A DNA stretch of 63,153 bases, taken from IMG/VR virus record IMGVR_UViG_3300042881_003513, positions 1-63,153 of that record; one strand, 5' to 3'. The translations under genes were made by a program, and so were the position numbers. Below the pieces are notes generated by a model that saw nothing but the letters and a program-made list of their open reading frames with translations, was not told the origin of the DNA and searched no databases. Of this stretch, positions 1 through 7,839 are shown piece after piece. This DNA comes from a virus. The first letter of the stretch is position 1. Every line of letters begins with the position of its first letter.

Positions 1-177
1 GCCGAGCTGCACACCGTCCGCCTGCCTCGGTTCCCGATTCGACCTCGGCATCCACTCAGCATGTTCACGATTGCGTCGGCGACCACGGCCCACGGTGCCA
101 GCCGGGGCGGATGGGCAGACGCTCCAGGCCGCCCGCTCCCGCCCACGGGCGATCTCGGGTTCACTTAACTGCCCCTC
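1..177. repeat. Terminal direct repeat, left copy
   Basis: These 177 bases recur at 62977-63153 with a single difference (G at 128, T at 63104). The pattern is that of a circular or circularly permuted genome read slightly past its join. I see no gene in it. A true physical terminal repeat of a linear phage genome is the alternative, and the one mismatch would then be a sequencing or population variant. Confidence 0.9.
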
Positions 178-365
178 TCCCACTCGCAAAAATCTCCCGT
201 GTCGAAGCCCCCTTTTCCTCTGAAACATGAACGCGAAATTCCCTCATCTTTTTCGCCCAAAAATTTCCAGAAAAACGGCCCGTGTCGAAGGCCCAACAGG
301 GGGAGGCGAATTTTCCGCCATAAAAACAGCTTGACGAAAGCCGTTAATTTGCGGACAACCGAGCC
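178..365 (+). promoter_or_regulatory. Leader region with candidate promoter of the packaging operon
   Basis: No convincing gene lies here. A TTTTCCGC block at 311-318 is followed by TTGACG at 331-336, a 17-base spacer and GACAAC at 354-359, only six bases before the ATG at 366. The same TTTTCCGC and CTTGAC words occur before other transcription units in the window. If this is the promoter, the first mRNA would be nearly leaderless. The -10 match is weak. Confidence 0.45.
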
Positions 366-833
366 ATGCCCGAGCCAAAGCCTGAGCCTCAGACCGTGAA
401 AGTGCCGCTGATTGCGGACCACGTTCAGCGTGCGCGCGAGTGGCGCGTGAAGGGTGGAAAGTCGCACTCGAAGGCGCACATGTCTGAGATGGGGAAAAAA
501 GGGTGGGAAGCGCGGAAGAAGAAGATGCACAGAGGGGTGCCGTTCAACCAGATTTGGCGGTATCGGAAGTGCTTTCAGGGGACGCCAAAGGGGCTGGACA
601 AGGGGACGTTGCCGGTGGTGCCGCCGTCGCCGACGAACCCTGAGATCAAGTGCCCGACGGAGCGGTGCAACTACTCGATGATCGCGAGCGACCGTGTGGC
701 GAGGGTGATGCACGAGTATCGGGCGTTTCGGTTTGAGTGCCCGAGGTGCGGGAAGAAGGCGATTGTTCGCCGTGGGAAAAAAAGCACGATCGGGGCGTTT
801 TTCGCGTGCCGAGTGGAGGCTGTGAAGGAATGA
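366..833 (+). CDS. Zinc-ribbon protein of unknown function
   Basis: A 155-residue basic protein. The first half is rich in Lys and Arg (KGGKSHSKAH, EARKKKM). The second half carries two cysteine pairs, CPTERC near residue 98 and CPRCG near residue 122, which would form a zinc ribbon. This suggests nucleic-acid binding, but no family was recognised. It is the first gene of the packaging operon, and its stop overlaps the next gene's start region. The ATG follows a candidate promoter by six bases. Confidence 0.75.
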   Translation: MPEPKPEPQTVKVPLIADHVQRAREWRVKGGKSHSKAHMSEMGKKGWEARKKKMHRGVPFNQIWRYRKCFQGTPKGLDKGTLPVVPPSPTNPEIKCPTERCNYSMIASDRVARVMHEYRAFRFECPRCGKKAIVRRGKKSTIGAFFACRVEAVKE

Positions 834-835
834 AT

Positions 836-1087
836 ATGCCCGCGCCCACACCTGAGACGGACGCAATGTTCACGGACAATGTGCCCGAGGACGCGCAAAT
901 CGTGGCCTTCTGCGAGCGGCTGGAGCGCGAGCGCAACGCAGCCCGCGCCGAGCGGGAGAAAATCCGCGAGTGGGCGGGGCGCTGTCAGCAGGAGATGGAG
1001 CACCAGGCGCGGATTGCGATGGATTTCAAATCCGAGCGGGACGCACTCCTTACCGAACTCGACGAAGCCGCAAAGGGGAACGCATGA
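836..1087 (+). CDS. Small coiled-coil phage protein
   Basis: An 83-residue protein beginning PAPTPETDAMF and continuing into an acidic/basic helix (CERLERERNAARAEREKI) typical of a coiled coil. Small phage proteins of the TDA...LERE...AR type are common and uncharacterised. The ATG at 836 is preferred to the one at 830 because GAAGGA at 824-829 then sits at a normal Shine-Dalgarno distance. Its stop overlaps the ATG of the terminase small-subunit candidate (ATGA). Confidence 0.7.
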   Translation: MPAPTPETDAMFTDNVPEDAQIVAFCERLERERNAARAEREKIREWAGRCQQEMEHQARIAMDFKSERDALLTELDEAAKGNA

Positions 1088-1803
1088 GCGGACGCCCGCG
1101 ATCGAGGCAGCGCGAGGAGGACGAATACGCGAACGTGGAGCCGCCGCCGGAAGTGCCCGGGCAGTCTTGGATTGACGACATGGTGCAGAAAACGCGGGAG
1201 CCGGAGCCGATGGAAACGGAACCGCTGATGCCGGGCGAGGTGGATGAGGAAGTGGAGTTGCATCCGGTGGCGGAGCCGAAGGAGCCGCGGAGCAAGTCGG
1301 CGGCGTTGCTGCGCCGGCTGCCGCCGGAGATCATGAAGTATCTCGGGGCGTTGCGTGCGTGCCCGGCGCCTGCGATGGCGCGGAAGGCGGCGGGTGTCAG
1401 TGGCGTGAAACTGGCATATTGGCGGCGCGTGCCTGGGTTTTCGGATTTGGAGCGGGAAGCGACGAGCGACGCGAAGGACACGCTGCTCGCCTCGGCCTAC
1501 AACCGGGCCGTGCACGGGGTGGTGAAGCCGGTGTTCCAGCTTGGGAATTTGGTGGGCTACGAGCGGGAGTATTCGGACAAGCTCATGGAAGTTCTGCTGA
1601 AAGGGATGCGGGAGGAGTTCAAGCCCGAGCCGCCGAAGGAGACCGGGACCACGACGAACATCGTCATCACGGATCCGGCGGCGATTGCGGACGTGGTGCG
1701 CCGGCTGAGTCCGACGAGCCAGCCAAAGCAGGCGCAGGCGATCGAGATTGAAGCGCCGAAGCCCATTGCGGCACCCACCCCTCCGCCGGGGAGTGAATTT
1801 TGA
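1084..1803 (+). CDS. Terminase small subunit (probable)
   Basis: A 239-residue protein. Residues 1-75 are acidic and proline-rich. Residues 80-130 look like a helix-turn-helix (RACPAPAMARKAAGVSGVKLAYWRR). After it comes a block AYNRAVHGVVKPVFQLGNL...YSDKLMEVLLKGM of a kind found in phage small terminases, which recognise the packaging site and recruit the large subunit. Residues from 180 onward are a proline-rich tail that may bind the large subunit. It lies about 1.9 kb upstream of the large terminase on the same strand. The assignment rests on pattern and context. Confidence 0.7.
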   Translation: MSGRPRSRQREEDEYANVEPPPEVPGQSWIDDMVQKTREPEPMETEPLMPGEVDEEVELHPVAEPKEPRSKSAALLRRLPPEIMKYLGALRACPAPAMARKAAGVSGVKLAYWRRVPGFSDLEREATSDAKDTLLASAYNRAVHGVVKPVFQLGNLVGYEREYSDKLMEVLLKGMREEFKPEPPKETGTTTNIVITDPAAIADVVRRLSPTSQPKQAQAIEIEAPKPIAAPTPPPGSEF

Positions 1804-1818
1804 AATCCGAACCATGAA
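1802..1818 (+). promoter_or_regulatory. Start-context motif AATCCGAACCATGA, copy 1
   Basis: The ATG at 1814 is preceded by GAAATCCGAACC with no Shine-Dalgarno. The same block precedes other starts at 2472, 32547, 43731 and 52124, and in degenerate form elsewhere. It fixes the start of the downstream gene. Confidence 0.6.
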
Positions 1819-2140
1819 CCGACTCCAACCGATTGAAACAGAGGGCCAAAACCACGACGAAGCGCGGAAGCTGGGGCGATTTGTCGCCTCGGTCGAAGTC
1901 ATCAACTCGAGCGTGGAGGATGCGCGCGCGGTGATGAGCGGGATCGTCGTGCTCGAGGCCGTGACGCGCGACGGCATTATTCATTACGTGGCGCTGTGCG
2001 AGCAGTTTGCCGCGTTGGAGAAGGGCGATGGCATTCCCGAGTATCGCGCGCTCATCGCCAAGCAGGACGGCAAGATCGTGTCGGTGCGGTGGGAGATGGT
2101 CGAAGCGCCGAGCACGCGCCGGCTGAATTGGGACAACTGA
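1814..2140 (+). CDS. Hypothetical protein
   Basis: A 108-residue protein with a regular mix of charged and hydrophobic residues (KLGRFVASVEVINSSVEDARAVMSGIVVLEAVTRDG). No family was recognised. The start is chosen at 1814, after the repeated AATCCGAACCATGA context, rather than at the upstream in-frame ATG at 1748, which would overlap the terminase small subunit heavily. It sits in the packaging operon. Confidence 0.7.
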   Translation: MNRLQPIETEGQNHDEARKLGRFVASVEVINSSVEDARAVMSGIVVLEAVTRDGIIHYVALCEQFAALEKGDGIPEYRALIAKQDGKIVSVRWEMVEAPSTRRLNWDN

Positions 2141-2148
2141 CAATCATC

Positions 2149-2475
2149 ATGGACCCAAGCATGACGAATTACATTCTTGTGAACGAAGCCATGCGGCTCG
2201 CCAGGGATGTTAAGAACCAGCCCGAACAGGAGCCAATGCCAACAGTGGAGCTGCATGGCGTAACCGACGCAAAGCAAGGAAGCCGCGTTCTTTTCAAAGT
2301 CACGCCATCCATCGCCGGGAAAACGATCACGCTCGACATCGAGAACAGCCTTGGTGCTACGGCAGGCTTTTCAGTCACGCTGACGCGCAAGTTTCTCGAC
2401 ACTGAGGACCGAGCGATCCGTGCCGCGCTCGTCACGCTCGGATGGACGCCGCCGCCGGAAAAATCCGAACCATGA
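2149..2475 (+). CDS. Hypothetical protein
   Basis: A 108-residue protein starting MDPSMTNYILVNEA. The centre (GSRVLFKVTPSIAGKTITLDIENS) is beta-strand-like and the end is helical. No family was recognised. Its last four codons (KSEP, stop) are spelled by the repeated AAATCCGAACCATGA motif, which also contains the next gene's ATG, so the two genes are translationally coupled. Confidence 0.65.
   Translation: MDPSMTNYILVNEAMRLARDVKNQPEQEPMPTVELHGVTDAKQGSRVLFKVTPSIAGKTITLDIENSLGATAGFSVTLTRKFLDTEDRAIRAALVTLGWTPPPEKSEP
2460..2475 (+). promoter_or_regulatory. Start-context motif AATCCGAACCATGA, copy 2
   Basis: AAAATCCGAACCATGA encodes the KSEP-stop end of the upstream gene and the ATG (2472) of the zinc peptidase gene. 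There is no Shine-Dalgarno. Confidence 0.6.
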
Positions 2476-2960
2476 CCGGACTCAAAATTGCGCAACGCAT
2501 GATTCGCCTTCTGCCCGGAGTCACCGCCGGGGTCGGAACGTGTGACTGGTACGAGCCGCGCATCCGGCATGTGCATTTGAGCCCGCGCACGGCGCGCGGA
2601 GAGGACATGCGCGCCCTTGCTTGCGCCGCGCACGAGGCCGCGCACGCGGTTCAGCACGTCCGGCTTCACGGGATCAGCTTCCGCGTGTGGCAATCGTGGC
2701 CGGTGCAGTCGCCGCTTGTTCCGCTCGGGCTTTTTTCCGCGACGCTCGCGGCGGTGGCGATGAAGTGGCATCCGTGGCCGGTGGCGATCTTCGCGGCGTG
2801 CGTGGCACTGGGGCGCGTGGCCGCAGTGATGCTCATGGAGTGGGAAGCGAGCACGATCGCGCTCGGCTGGCTGAAGCTCCACGGCTTCGAGCATCCTGAC
2901 TCCGCGCACTATCTGCGCCGACTGTGGCGCTCCTATCTCTGGATCGCGATTGGACTCTGA
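2472..2960 (+). CDS. YugP-type membrane zinc metallopeptidase
   Basis: A 162-residue protein. Residues 20-45 (GTCDWYEPRIRHVHLSPRTARGEDMRAL) and the HEAAHAVQH motif at 54-62 match the layout of the YugP family of neutral zinc metallopeptidases; His54 and His58 would bind zinc and Glu55 would be catalytic. EWEAS at 123-127 corresponds to the family's third-ligand block. Hydrophobic stretches around residues 80-115 suggest membrane insertion. The family is usually about 230 residues and cellular, so this is a compact phage version. Its target is unknown. It lies among packaging genes, with its ATG inside the repeated start motif. Confidence 0.75.
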   Translation: MTGLKIAQRMIRLLPGVTAGVGTCDWYEPRIRHVHLSPRTARGEDMRALACAAHEAAHAVQHVRLHGISFRVWQSWPVQSPLVPLGLFSATLAAVAMKWHPWPVAIFAACVALGRVAAVMLMEWEASTIALGWLKLHGFEHPDSAHYLRRLWRSYLWIAIGL

Positions 2961-2964
2961 ACTT

Positions 2965-3315
2965 ATGAACAAGCAAAAAATGACACTCGGGGAACCTGTT
3001 CTTGAAAAGCTGGAATGGAGTTGGCGACTTTCCATCACCGCGACCGATGGTGAGAACGAGAAATGGTTCGGGGTTGCGGTGGAATCAGAGCCAGATCCCG
3101 TAGAAAGGGATTGCATGGATAAAATCGTCCGCAGCATGTTTGAGGACTACCGAAATCACGACACGCAGTTTGTCCGCTGTCGCGCGTGCGGGCACTTGTC
3201 TGAGATTCCTTGGTCGGAAAAGATTCCCGCGCGCTGCGGAAAATGCGCAGGAGAACATGAGGCCTACTACGAACCAACCCGAGACAGGTTCCAGGCACCG
3301 CGCCCGATCTCATAA
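2965..3315 (+). CDS. Zinc-ribbon hypothetical protein
   Basis: A 116-residue protein. Residues 1-65 form a mixed alpha/beta region. A four-cysteine ribbon follows (CRACG near residue 73 and CGKC near 92). The function is unknown, and nucleic-acid binding is possible. The ATG at 2965 is preferred over 2950 because its context, CTCTGAACTTATGAAC, resembles the repeated CCGAACCATGAAC start context and avoids overlap with the upstream gene. Confidence 0.65.
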   Translation: MNKQKMTLGEPVLEKLEWSWRLSITATDGENEKWFGVAVESEPDPVERDCMDKIVRSMFEDYRNHDTQFVRCRACGHLSEIPWSEKIPARCGKCAGEHEAYYEPTRDRFQAPRPIS

Positions 3316-3355
3316 CCCGGGAACTCACCATAATTACAGCACTTTAATCCCAAAC

Positions 3356-3703
3356 ATGAAAACCGTATTCTCAGAAAAATCCGACGTTGAAATCGCCGAG
3401 CTTCTTTTGAACGATGAAGTGAATAACAACGCCGTCTTTATCGCCGCGCTCATTCGCGAAGCACTTTCGCGGCTTTTGCTGTGTAAGGCAAGGGAGGTTA
3501 ATTTGCTTCATCATGAAACGCTTGAAAGAACGAATCACGGAACCGATTGGTGTCTCGGTCGCGAGTTCCTGCACAAAGGAAAGCGGGAATGGGTAGGATT
3601 TAGCTGGACCCAGGATTCCTCATCCACACAACTCGACAAGCTCATGCAGGCTAGGGCCGCGCTACCTGAGCTTATTCAAAAATTCATCGAAGAGCATCCG
3701 TGA
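3356..3703 (+). CDS. Hypothetical protein
   Basis: A 115-residue protein (MKTVFSEKSDVEIAELLLNDE...). It is mainly helical, with a central LLHHETLERTNHGTDWCLGREF stretch. No family was recognised. Base composition is noticeably more AT-rich than the neighbours, as in the helicase pair at 6111-7717, which hints at separate acquisition. The stop overlaps the GTG start of the large terminase (GTGA). Confidence 0.65.
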   Translation: MKTVFSEKSDVEIAELLLNDEVNNNAVFIAALIREALSRLLLCKAREVNLLHHETLERTNHGTDWCLGREFLHKGKREWVGFSWTQDSSSTQLDKLMQARAALPELIQKFIEEHP

Positions 3704-5979
3704 CCCGCGAACTCATCAGTGGCAAGCTATCCGTCGGCGACCGGGCCGCGTGCAATGCGCCGCGCCTTCATTCCGCCGGGAAATCCGCGTGCATCGTGCA
3801 TGGATGCAAAACGTGCCACCAGGCCAAGGCGGGGAAGCTGTCACCAACGGACAAGCGGTATCTCAGTTTCGTGGAGCAGGGCGACCTTTACCTGAACCTG
3901 ATCGACGCGACGACAGCCTACTTCCAGACGCAGAGCTTCACAGCGTTCCTGCGATTCGCGCGCGACAACTGGCTCGACGATCGACCGATCACGATCCACT
4001 GCGACCAGGGCCGGAGCCGCGCGCCCATGTTGGCCGTGCTGTTCATGGCGAAGGTCTTGGAGATCATCCCGAACACGAGCCTCGACGACGCGATGGATGC
4101 TTTTGAGGCGCAGCACGGGAAGCTGGAGCCGAGCGAGGGCATCGAGACCTACCTGCGCAAGAACTGGCACGGCATCGAGTCTATGCCGGTGAACTACCGG
4201 GGGCCGAACCGTCGCAGCCAGCAATACCGGCCGCCGGACACGAGCCAGATCACGAACGACGAGGCCGTGGCGCTCATCCAAGGCAGCCCGATTGTCCACT
4301 TCGCGACGATGGTGGAGATCGAAGACAAGGATCACAACATGGTGACGCCCGTTCCGAACATCCTCCAGATGCGGATCAACGAGGCGTATGAGTGGTGCAT
4401 CGAGAACGGCATCGCGCCACGGTTGCAGGCGCTCAAGCCGCGACAAAAGGGATCGAGCACGTTCTTCGGCGAGCTTTTCTATCACCATGCGCGCCGCTTC
4501 CACACCGACGGGCTGATCATCGGGGACGAGAGCAGCCGCGTGATGAAGGTGTGGCAGATTTTCACGGAATACAGCATCCGCGACAAGTTTCCGTGGGACT
4601 CGAAGTTCGCCTACGACACAAAGAAGGCGAGCTTCACCTACGCCGACGGCACGAAGGGGCTTTGGGAGTATGACACCGCCAACGACCCGAAAGCCGGCAT
4701 CTCGGGCACGCGCCAGGCGATTTGGTACACTGAGGCCGCGCGCTACCCGAAGTCCGGATCTCGGACGGACGTGAAAGTTATCACGGCGTCGCTGGCGTCG
4801 CTCTCGAAAGGGCCGCGCTCGCTGGCCGCGATGGAGTCCACGGCGGAAGGCGCGAACGGCTTCTTCTACAACAACTGGCAGGGTGCCGTGTCGCTGGAGG
4901 ACATGAAGGCCGGGAAGTTCGGCAACGGCTGGATCAAGATTTTCGCGGCGTGGTTCGAGTTCGCCGACGGCGTGCTGCCGCGCGCGCCGCATTACGAGGA
5001 GCACTTTCACACGACCTACTCCTACCGGGAGAAGCGCGGACGCCAGCTTTACGGGTGGACCGCGGAACAAATCGCGTGGAGGCGCTACACGATCGCGAGC
5101 GAGTGCGACGGGGATGAATCGATCTTCGACCAGGATTACCCGGAGAACGATCGGGACTGCTTCCTCCAGTCAGGCCGCCCGCGCTTCGACGACGACGGCG
5201 TGACGAGGCTGGAAATCATGGCCGAGCGCGAGCACGACCTTGCCGAGCGCGGAATCCTCACCGGGAGCGAGGCGAACGTGATTTTCGTGCCGCAGAAGGA
5301 GGACGCATGGCTTTGGCTGAAGGAAAAACCGATCCGCGGGTGTGCCTACATCGTCGCGATCGATCCATGCCAGGGATCACAGAGCAATGGCGCGAAAAAT
5401 CCCGACGCGCACGCCTGCGTGGTGCTTCGCCAGCCCTACATTTGCGAGAAGAACGTGCTGCATCCGGTCGCAGTCGTCGCGGCGATCCATGTGGAGCCGA
5501 GCGGGTGTCGGTGGGATGATTCGATCATCGCGGAGCGCGCGGTGATGCTCGCGAACTTCTTTGGCAGCGTGATGATCGTGCCGGAGACTGGCAACGGACT
5601 CGGCGTGCTCGTGAAGCTGCGTGATTTTGGCGGGAACATCTACCAGCGGCAGAAACCGGACTCGTTCATCCCCGGCAAGATGCTCCCGACCGCCGGATGG
5701 GAAACGAACTCAGCCACGCGCGACATGTGGGTGGGCGCAATCGCCGATGCAATCCGCGAGGGGCTTTTTGACTGCGCGTTCAGGCCGGCGGTGGCAGAGT
5801 TCCGCACGTTCGTCATTGACGACCGAGGGAAAGCGCAGGCCGCGCCGAGCAAGCATGATGATTTCGTGGCCGCGATCGGCATCGGGCTCTACTGTTTGAA
5901 TTTCGCGGGCGTGTACAAGCCGATCCCGCCGCGCTCGATGTTCGCGGGCGACAAAAAGAGGTCTTCGATGTTCTCGTGA
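3700..5979 (+). CDS. terL: Terminase large subunit fused to an N-terminal phosphatase-like domain
   Basis: A 759-residue protein starting at GTG inside the upstream stop. From about residue 220 it is a DNA-packaging motor: a P-loop-like KPRQKGSS at 246-253, an acidic YTEAA block near 343-347, and a C-terminal RNase H-like nuclease with Asp555 (AIDPCQG), Glu629 (VPETGNG) and Asp720/721 (KHDDF). Residues 60-160 look like a dual-specificity/tyrosine phosphatase fold with HCDQGRSRAP at 100-109, in which Cys101 and Arg107 make the HCX5R signature. Four cysteines or histidines at 30-42 (CIVHGCKTCH) may bind metal. The terminase assignment is strong; phosphatase activity is inferred. Confidence 0.9.
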   Translation: MTRELISGKLSVGDRAACNAPRLHSAGKSACIVHGCKTCHQAKAGKLSPTDKRYLSFVEQGDLYLNLIDATTAYFQTQSFTAFLRFARDNWLDDRPITIHCDQGRSRAPMLAVLFMAKVLEIIPNTSLDDAMDAFEAQHGKLEPSEGIETYLRKNWHGIESMPVNYRGPNRRSQQYRPPDTSQITNDEAVALIQGSPIVHFATMVEIEDKDHNMVTPVPNILQMRINEAYEWCIENGIAPRLQALKPRQKGSSTFFGELFYHHARRFHTDGLIIGDESSRVMKVWQIFTEYSIRDKFPWDSKFAYDTKKASFTYADGTKGLWEYDTANDPKAGISGTRQAIWYTEAARYPKSGSRTDVKVITASLASLSKGPRSLAAMESTAEGANGFFYNNWQGAVSLEDMKAGKFGNGWIKIFAAWFEFADGVLPRAPHYEEHFHTTYSYREKRGRQLYGWTAEQIAWRRYTIASECDGDESIFDQDYPENDRDCFLQSGRPRFDDDGVTRLEIMAEREHDLAERGILTGSEANVIFVPQKEDAWLWLKEKPIRGCAYIVAIDPCQGSQSNGAKNPDAHACVVLRQPYICEKNVLHPVAVVAAIHVEPSGCRWDDSIIAERAVMLANFFGSVMIVPETGNGLGVLVKLRDFGGNIYQRQKPDSFIPGKMLPTAGWETNSATRDMWVGAIADAIREGLFDCAFRPAVAEFRTFVIDDRGKAQAAPSKHDDFVAAIGIGLYCLNFAGVYKPIPPRSMFAGDKKRSSMFS

Positions 5980-5982
5980 GAC

Positions 5983-6018
5983 TTTCCGCTTGACCGAACC
6001 GCGCCCGCTTGATATTTC
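5983..6018 (+). promoter_or_regulatory. Candidate promoter of the helicase operon
   Basis: TTTCCGC runs into TTGACC (5990-5995), followed by a 17-base spacer and TATTTC (6013-6018). The run CTTGACCGAACCGCGCCCG is nearly repeated at 40830-40849 before the recombination genes. It starts four bases after the terminase stop. Confidence 0.5.
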
Positions 6019-6035
6019 CACCGCACTCTCACGAA

Positions 6036-6092
6036 GCGTTGACGCGCTTACACTCCCGGCGGCATTGGCCGAACCGTTCCGCGCGTCAACGC
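6036..6092. repeat. Inverted repeat in the helicase leader
   Basis: GCGTTGACGCGC at 6036-6047 is the exact reverse complement of GCGCGTCAACGC at 6081-6092, with 33 bases between them. It lies between the candidate promoter and the ATG at 6111, so it could be an operator pair or a hairpin in the mRNA leader. No T-run follows, so it is not a simple terminator. Confidence 0.6.
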
Positions 6093-6110
6093 GGACGGAG
6101 GCTTTTCAAA

Positions 6111-7268
6111 ATGAAAATTCAATTTCAACACCTTCATGGTGCTGCGCGCCAGCCCGGTGTAAATGGCGTGAAATTGAGAGGCTATCAAACTTCCATTGTT
6201 AGTGAGACACTGACAGCCCTTGAGACGCATTCCCGCGTCGTTGTGGCATGCCCTACCGGGTCTGGGAAGACCGTGATCGCAATCCACGGACTACTGCCGA
6301 AACTGCGCGGCAAGACAGCATGGGTGACGCACCGGAAGGAACTGGCAAAACAAGCCCGCGAATACGGGCAATCTCTCGACGTATTCATGGCGCAGGGTGA
6401 AATCACTGGAGAATATGACACGATCATCATCGACGAAGGGCACCACGTCTGCGCCGCTCAGTATCGAAAAATCCTTACTGACTACCCCGTCGCGAAAATC
6501 ATCGCGCTGACCGCAACACCCTATCGGCTGGACGGCGTAGGGCTTGGATCGTGTGGCTTCTCTCGGATCGTTCATGGGCCGGATACCTATGACCTGACGG
6601 AAGACGGAACGCTCTGTCCTGTTCGTGTCTATATCCCGCGCTCGGAACACACGGCGGCATGGTCGCCGGATGCCGCCGCGGGCAGGATCATCCAAACGCC
6701 ATTCACGAAGGGAATCGTCTTCTGCCGATCCGTGCGCGAAGCGCAAAAACTAACGCAACTTCTGGCGGATGCCGGCATCAAAGCCGCAAGCATCGACAGC
6801 GCAACCGATCCGAAAAAGCGGGCAAAAATCTTCCGCAGCTTCGCTAAAGGGAAGCTCAAAATCATGTGCAATCACACCATCTTCACAGAAGGCGTGGACG
6901 TGCCGAATGTGGATATGGTGGTATTGAATCGCCACACACTCAGTCGATGCCTTTGGAAACAGATGATCGGGCGTGGAACGCGGAACGCTCCAGGCAAAAG
7001 AGAATGCACGGTGCTGGACCTCGCTGGAAACGGCGTGCTGCACGGCTCAATCTACGACAAGGAAATCTACGACCTCAACGGCAAGGTGGAATCCACCGAA
7101 TCCAGAACACTCACGAAAAGCGAAGCCTCAGATAAGGCAGAAGAATATGAACACAACCAAGGAGAGGAACTAAAAGAATGGAAGCCACAACCGAAACCAA
7201 TCAGGCTAATCGAGAGCTTACAACGACTGAAATCAAAATCTCCATTGCGCAGATTGAAGACCGCTTGA
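6111..7268 (+). CDS. Superfamily 2 DNA helicase
   Basis: A 385-residue ATP-dependent helicase. Motif I CPTGSGKT lies at 47-54, a DEGH Walker B at 108-111, motif III TATPYR follows, and motif VI QMIGRGTR is at 284-291. The order and compact length fit UvsW/RecG-like phage helicases that remodel forks or recombination intermediates. The start at 6111 is chosen because the upstream in-frame extension lies in the promoter and inverted-repeat leader. GC content is lower than in the flanking genes. The 3' end overlaps the next gene by 91 bases. A second, divergent SF2 helicase is at 49614-51170. Confidence 0.85.
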   Translation: MKIQFQHLHGAARQPGVNGVKLRGYQTSIVSETLTALETHSRVVVACPTGSGKTVIAIHGLLPKLRGKTAWVTHRKELAKQAREYGQSLDVFMAQGEITGEYDTIIIDEGHHVCAAQYRKILTDYPVAKIIALTATPYRLDGVGLGSCGFSRIVHGPDTYDLTEDGTLCPVRVYIPRSEHTAAWSPDAAAGRIIQTPFTKGIVFCRSVREAQKLTQLLADAGIKAASIDSATDPKKRAKIFRSFAKGKLKIMCNHTIFTEGVDVPNVDMVVLNRHTLSRCLWKQMIGRGTRNAPGKRECTVLDLAGNGVLHGSIYDKEIYDLNGKVESTESRTLTKSEASDKAEEYEHNQGEELKEWKPQPKPIRLIESLQRLKSKSPLRRLKTA

Positions 7269-7717
7269 TGCGGGTCGCCAAAGCGCAGAGTGAGCTTTCA
7301 GAGATCGACGAAAGCGATGACGAAAGCGATGACGGACATGAGTTCCTTGCAAAAATAAATGAGTTCTCGGCAAAGCTGCGGGCGAAATACGACATCCCAG
7401 AAGGGGTGCATCTGTTTCATCCGTGCGAAAATTCCGCGCTGACAAAGAGCGACATTGCAACCTGCAAGCCCCACATCACCGCATTCGTAAGGGGAAAGAT
7501 GACGGAGAGTGGAATGTCGGATTTGCTGTTTTACTTCGAGGAGTGCGCCGAGTGCGATTACGGATGGGTGCTGGTTGATCGTCCAATGGGGTTCTACGAC
7601 CGAAAAAGATCCGGGGATGCAGGCGAGATACTGGCGGAGATTGTTTCGATCGGAACGCGCTCGCGCTCGAAAAGCACTAAACTACCACGAATAGCGGGCG
7701 TTTTTCCCAGCGAATGA
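7178..7717 (+). CDS. Hypothetical acidic protein overlapping the helicase
   Basis: A 179-residue protein beginning MEATTETNQANREL. It has an Asp/Glu/Ser-rich stretch (EIDESDDESDDGHEF) at about 43-57 and a cysteine-bearing centre (FEECAECDYGW). No family was recognised. GAGGAA upstream of the ATG is a plausible ribosome site. The gene starts inside the helicase gene in another frame, and both reading frames look protein-like. It ends just before a terminator, so it closes the two-gene operon. Confidence 0.6.
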   Translation: MEATTETNQANRELTTTEIKISIAQIEDRLMRVAKAQSELSEIDESDDESDDGHEFLAKINEFSAKLRAKYDIPEGVHLFHPCENSALTKSDIATCKPHITAFVRGKMTESGMSDLLFYFEECAECDYGWVLVDRPMGFYDRKRSGDAGEILAEIVSIGTRSRSKSTKLPRIAGVFPSE

Positions 7718-7765
7718 ACGCTTGCGCGATTTCGTCTCGCGGCTCGGCATGGCGAGGCAAACGCA

Positions 7766-7800
7766 AGGGCGGCACTGGAAACGGTGCCGCCCTCAGTTTT
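7766..7800 (+). terminator. Rho-independent terminator
   Basis: AGGGCGGCAC (7766-7775) pairs perfectly with GTGCCGCCCT (7784-7793) around an eight-base loop, and TTTT follows at 7797-7800. It separates the helicase operon from the promoter of the internal virion protein genes. Confidence 0.8.
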
Positions 7801-7839
7801 CCGCTTGACCTCGCCGATCCGATGCAGGATGCGCGGAGT
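7797..7839 (+). promoter_or_regulatory. Candidate promoter with CCGATGCAGGA block, copy 1
   Basis: TTTTCCGC and TTGACC (7805-7810) are followed by CCGATGCAGGA (7819-7829). Closely similar arrangements stand before the portal gene (23501-23545) and the scaffold gene (32737-32782). It starts within the T-tail of the preceding terminator. No A/T-rich -10 box is visible. Confidence 0.5.

Noticed and set aside
199-399. 66-residue frame before the first gene
   Set aside because: Composition is low-quality, it overlaps the candidate promoter and the first gene, and it has no ribosome site.
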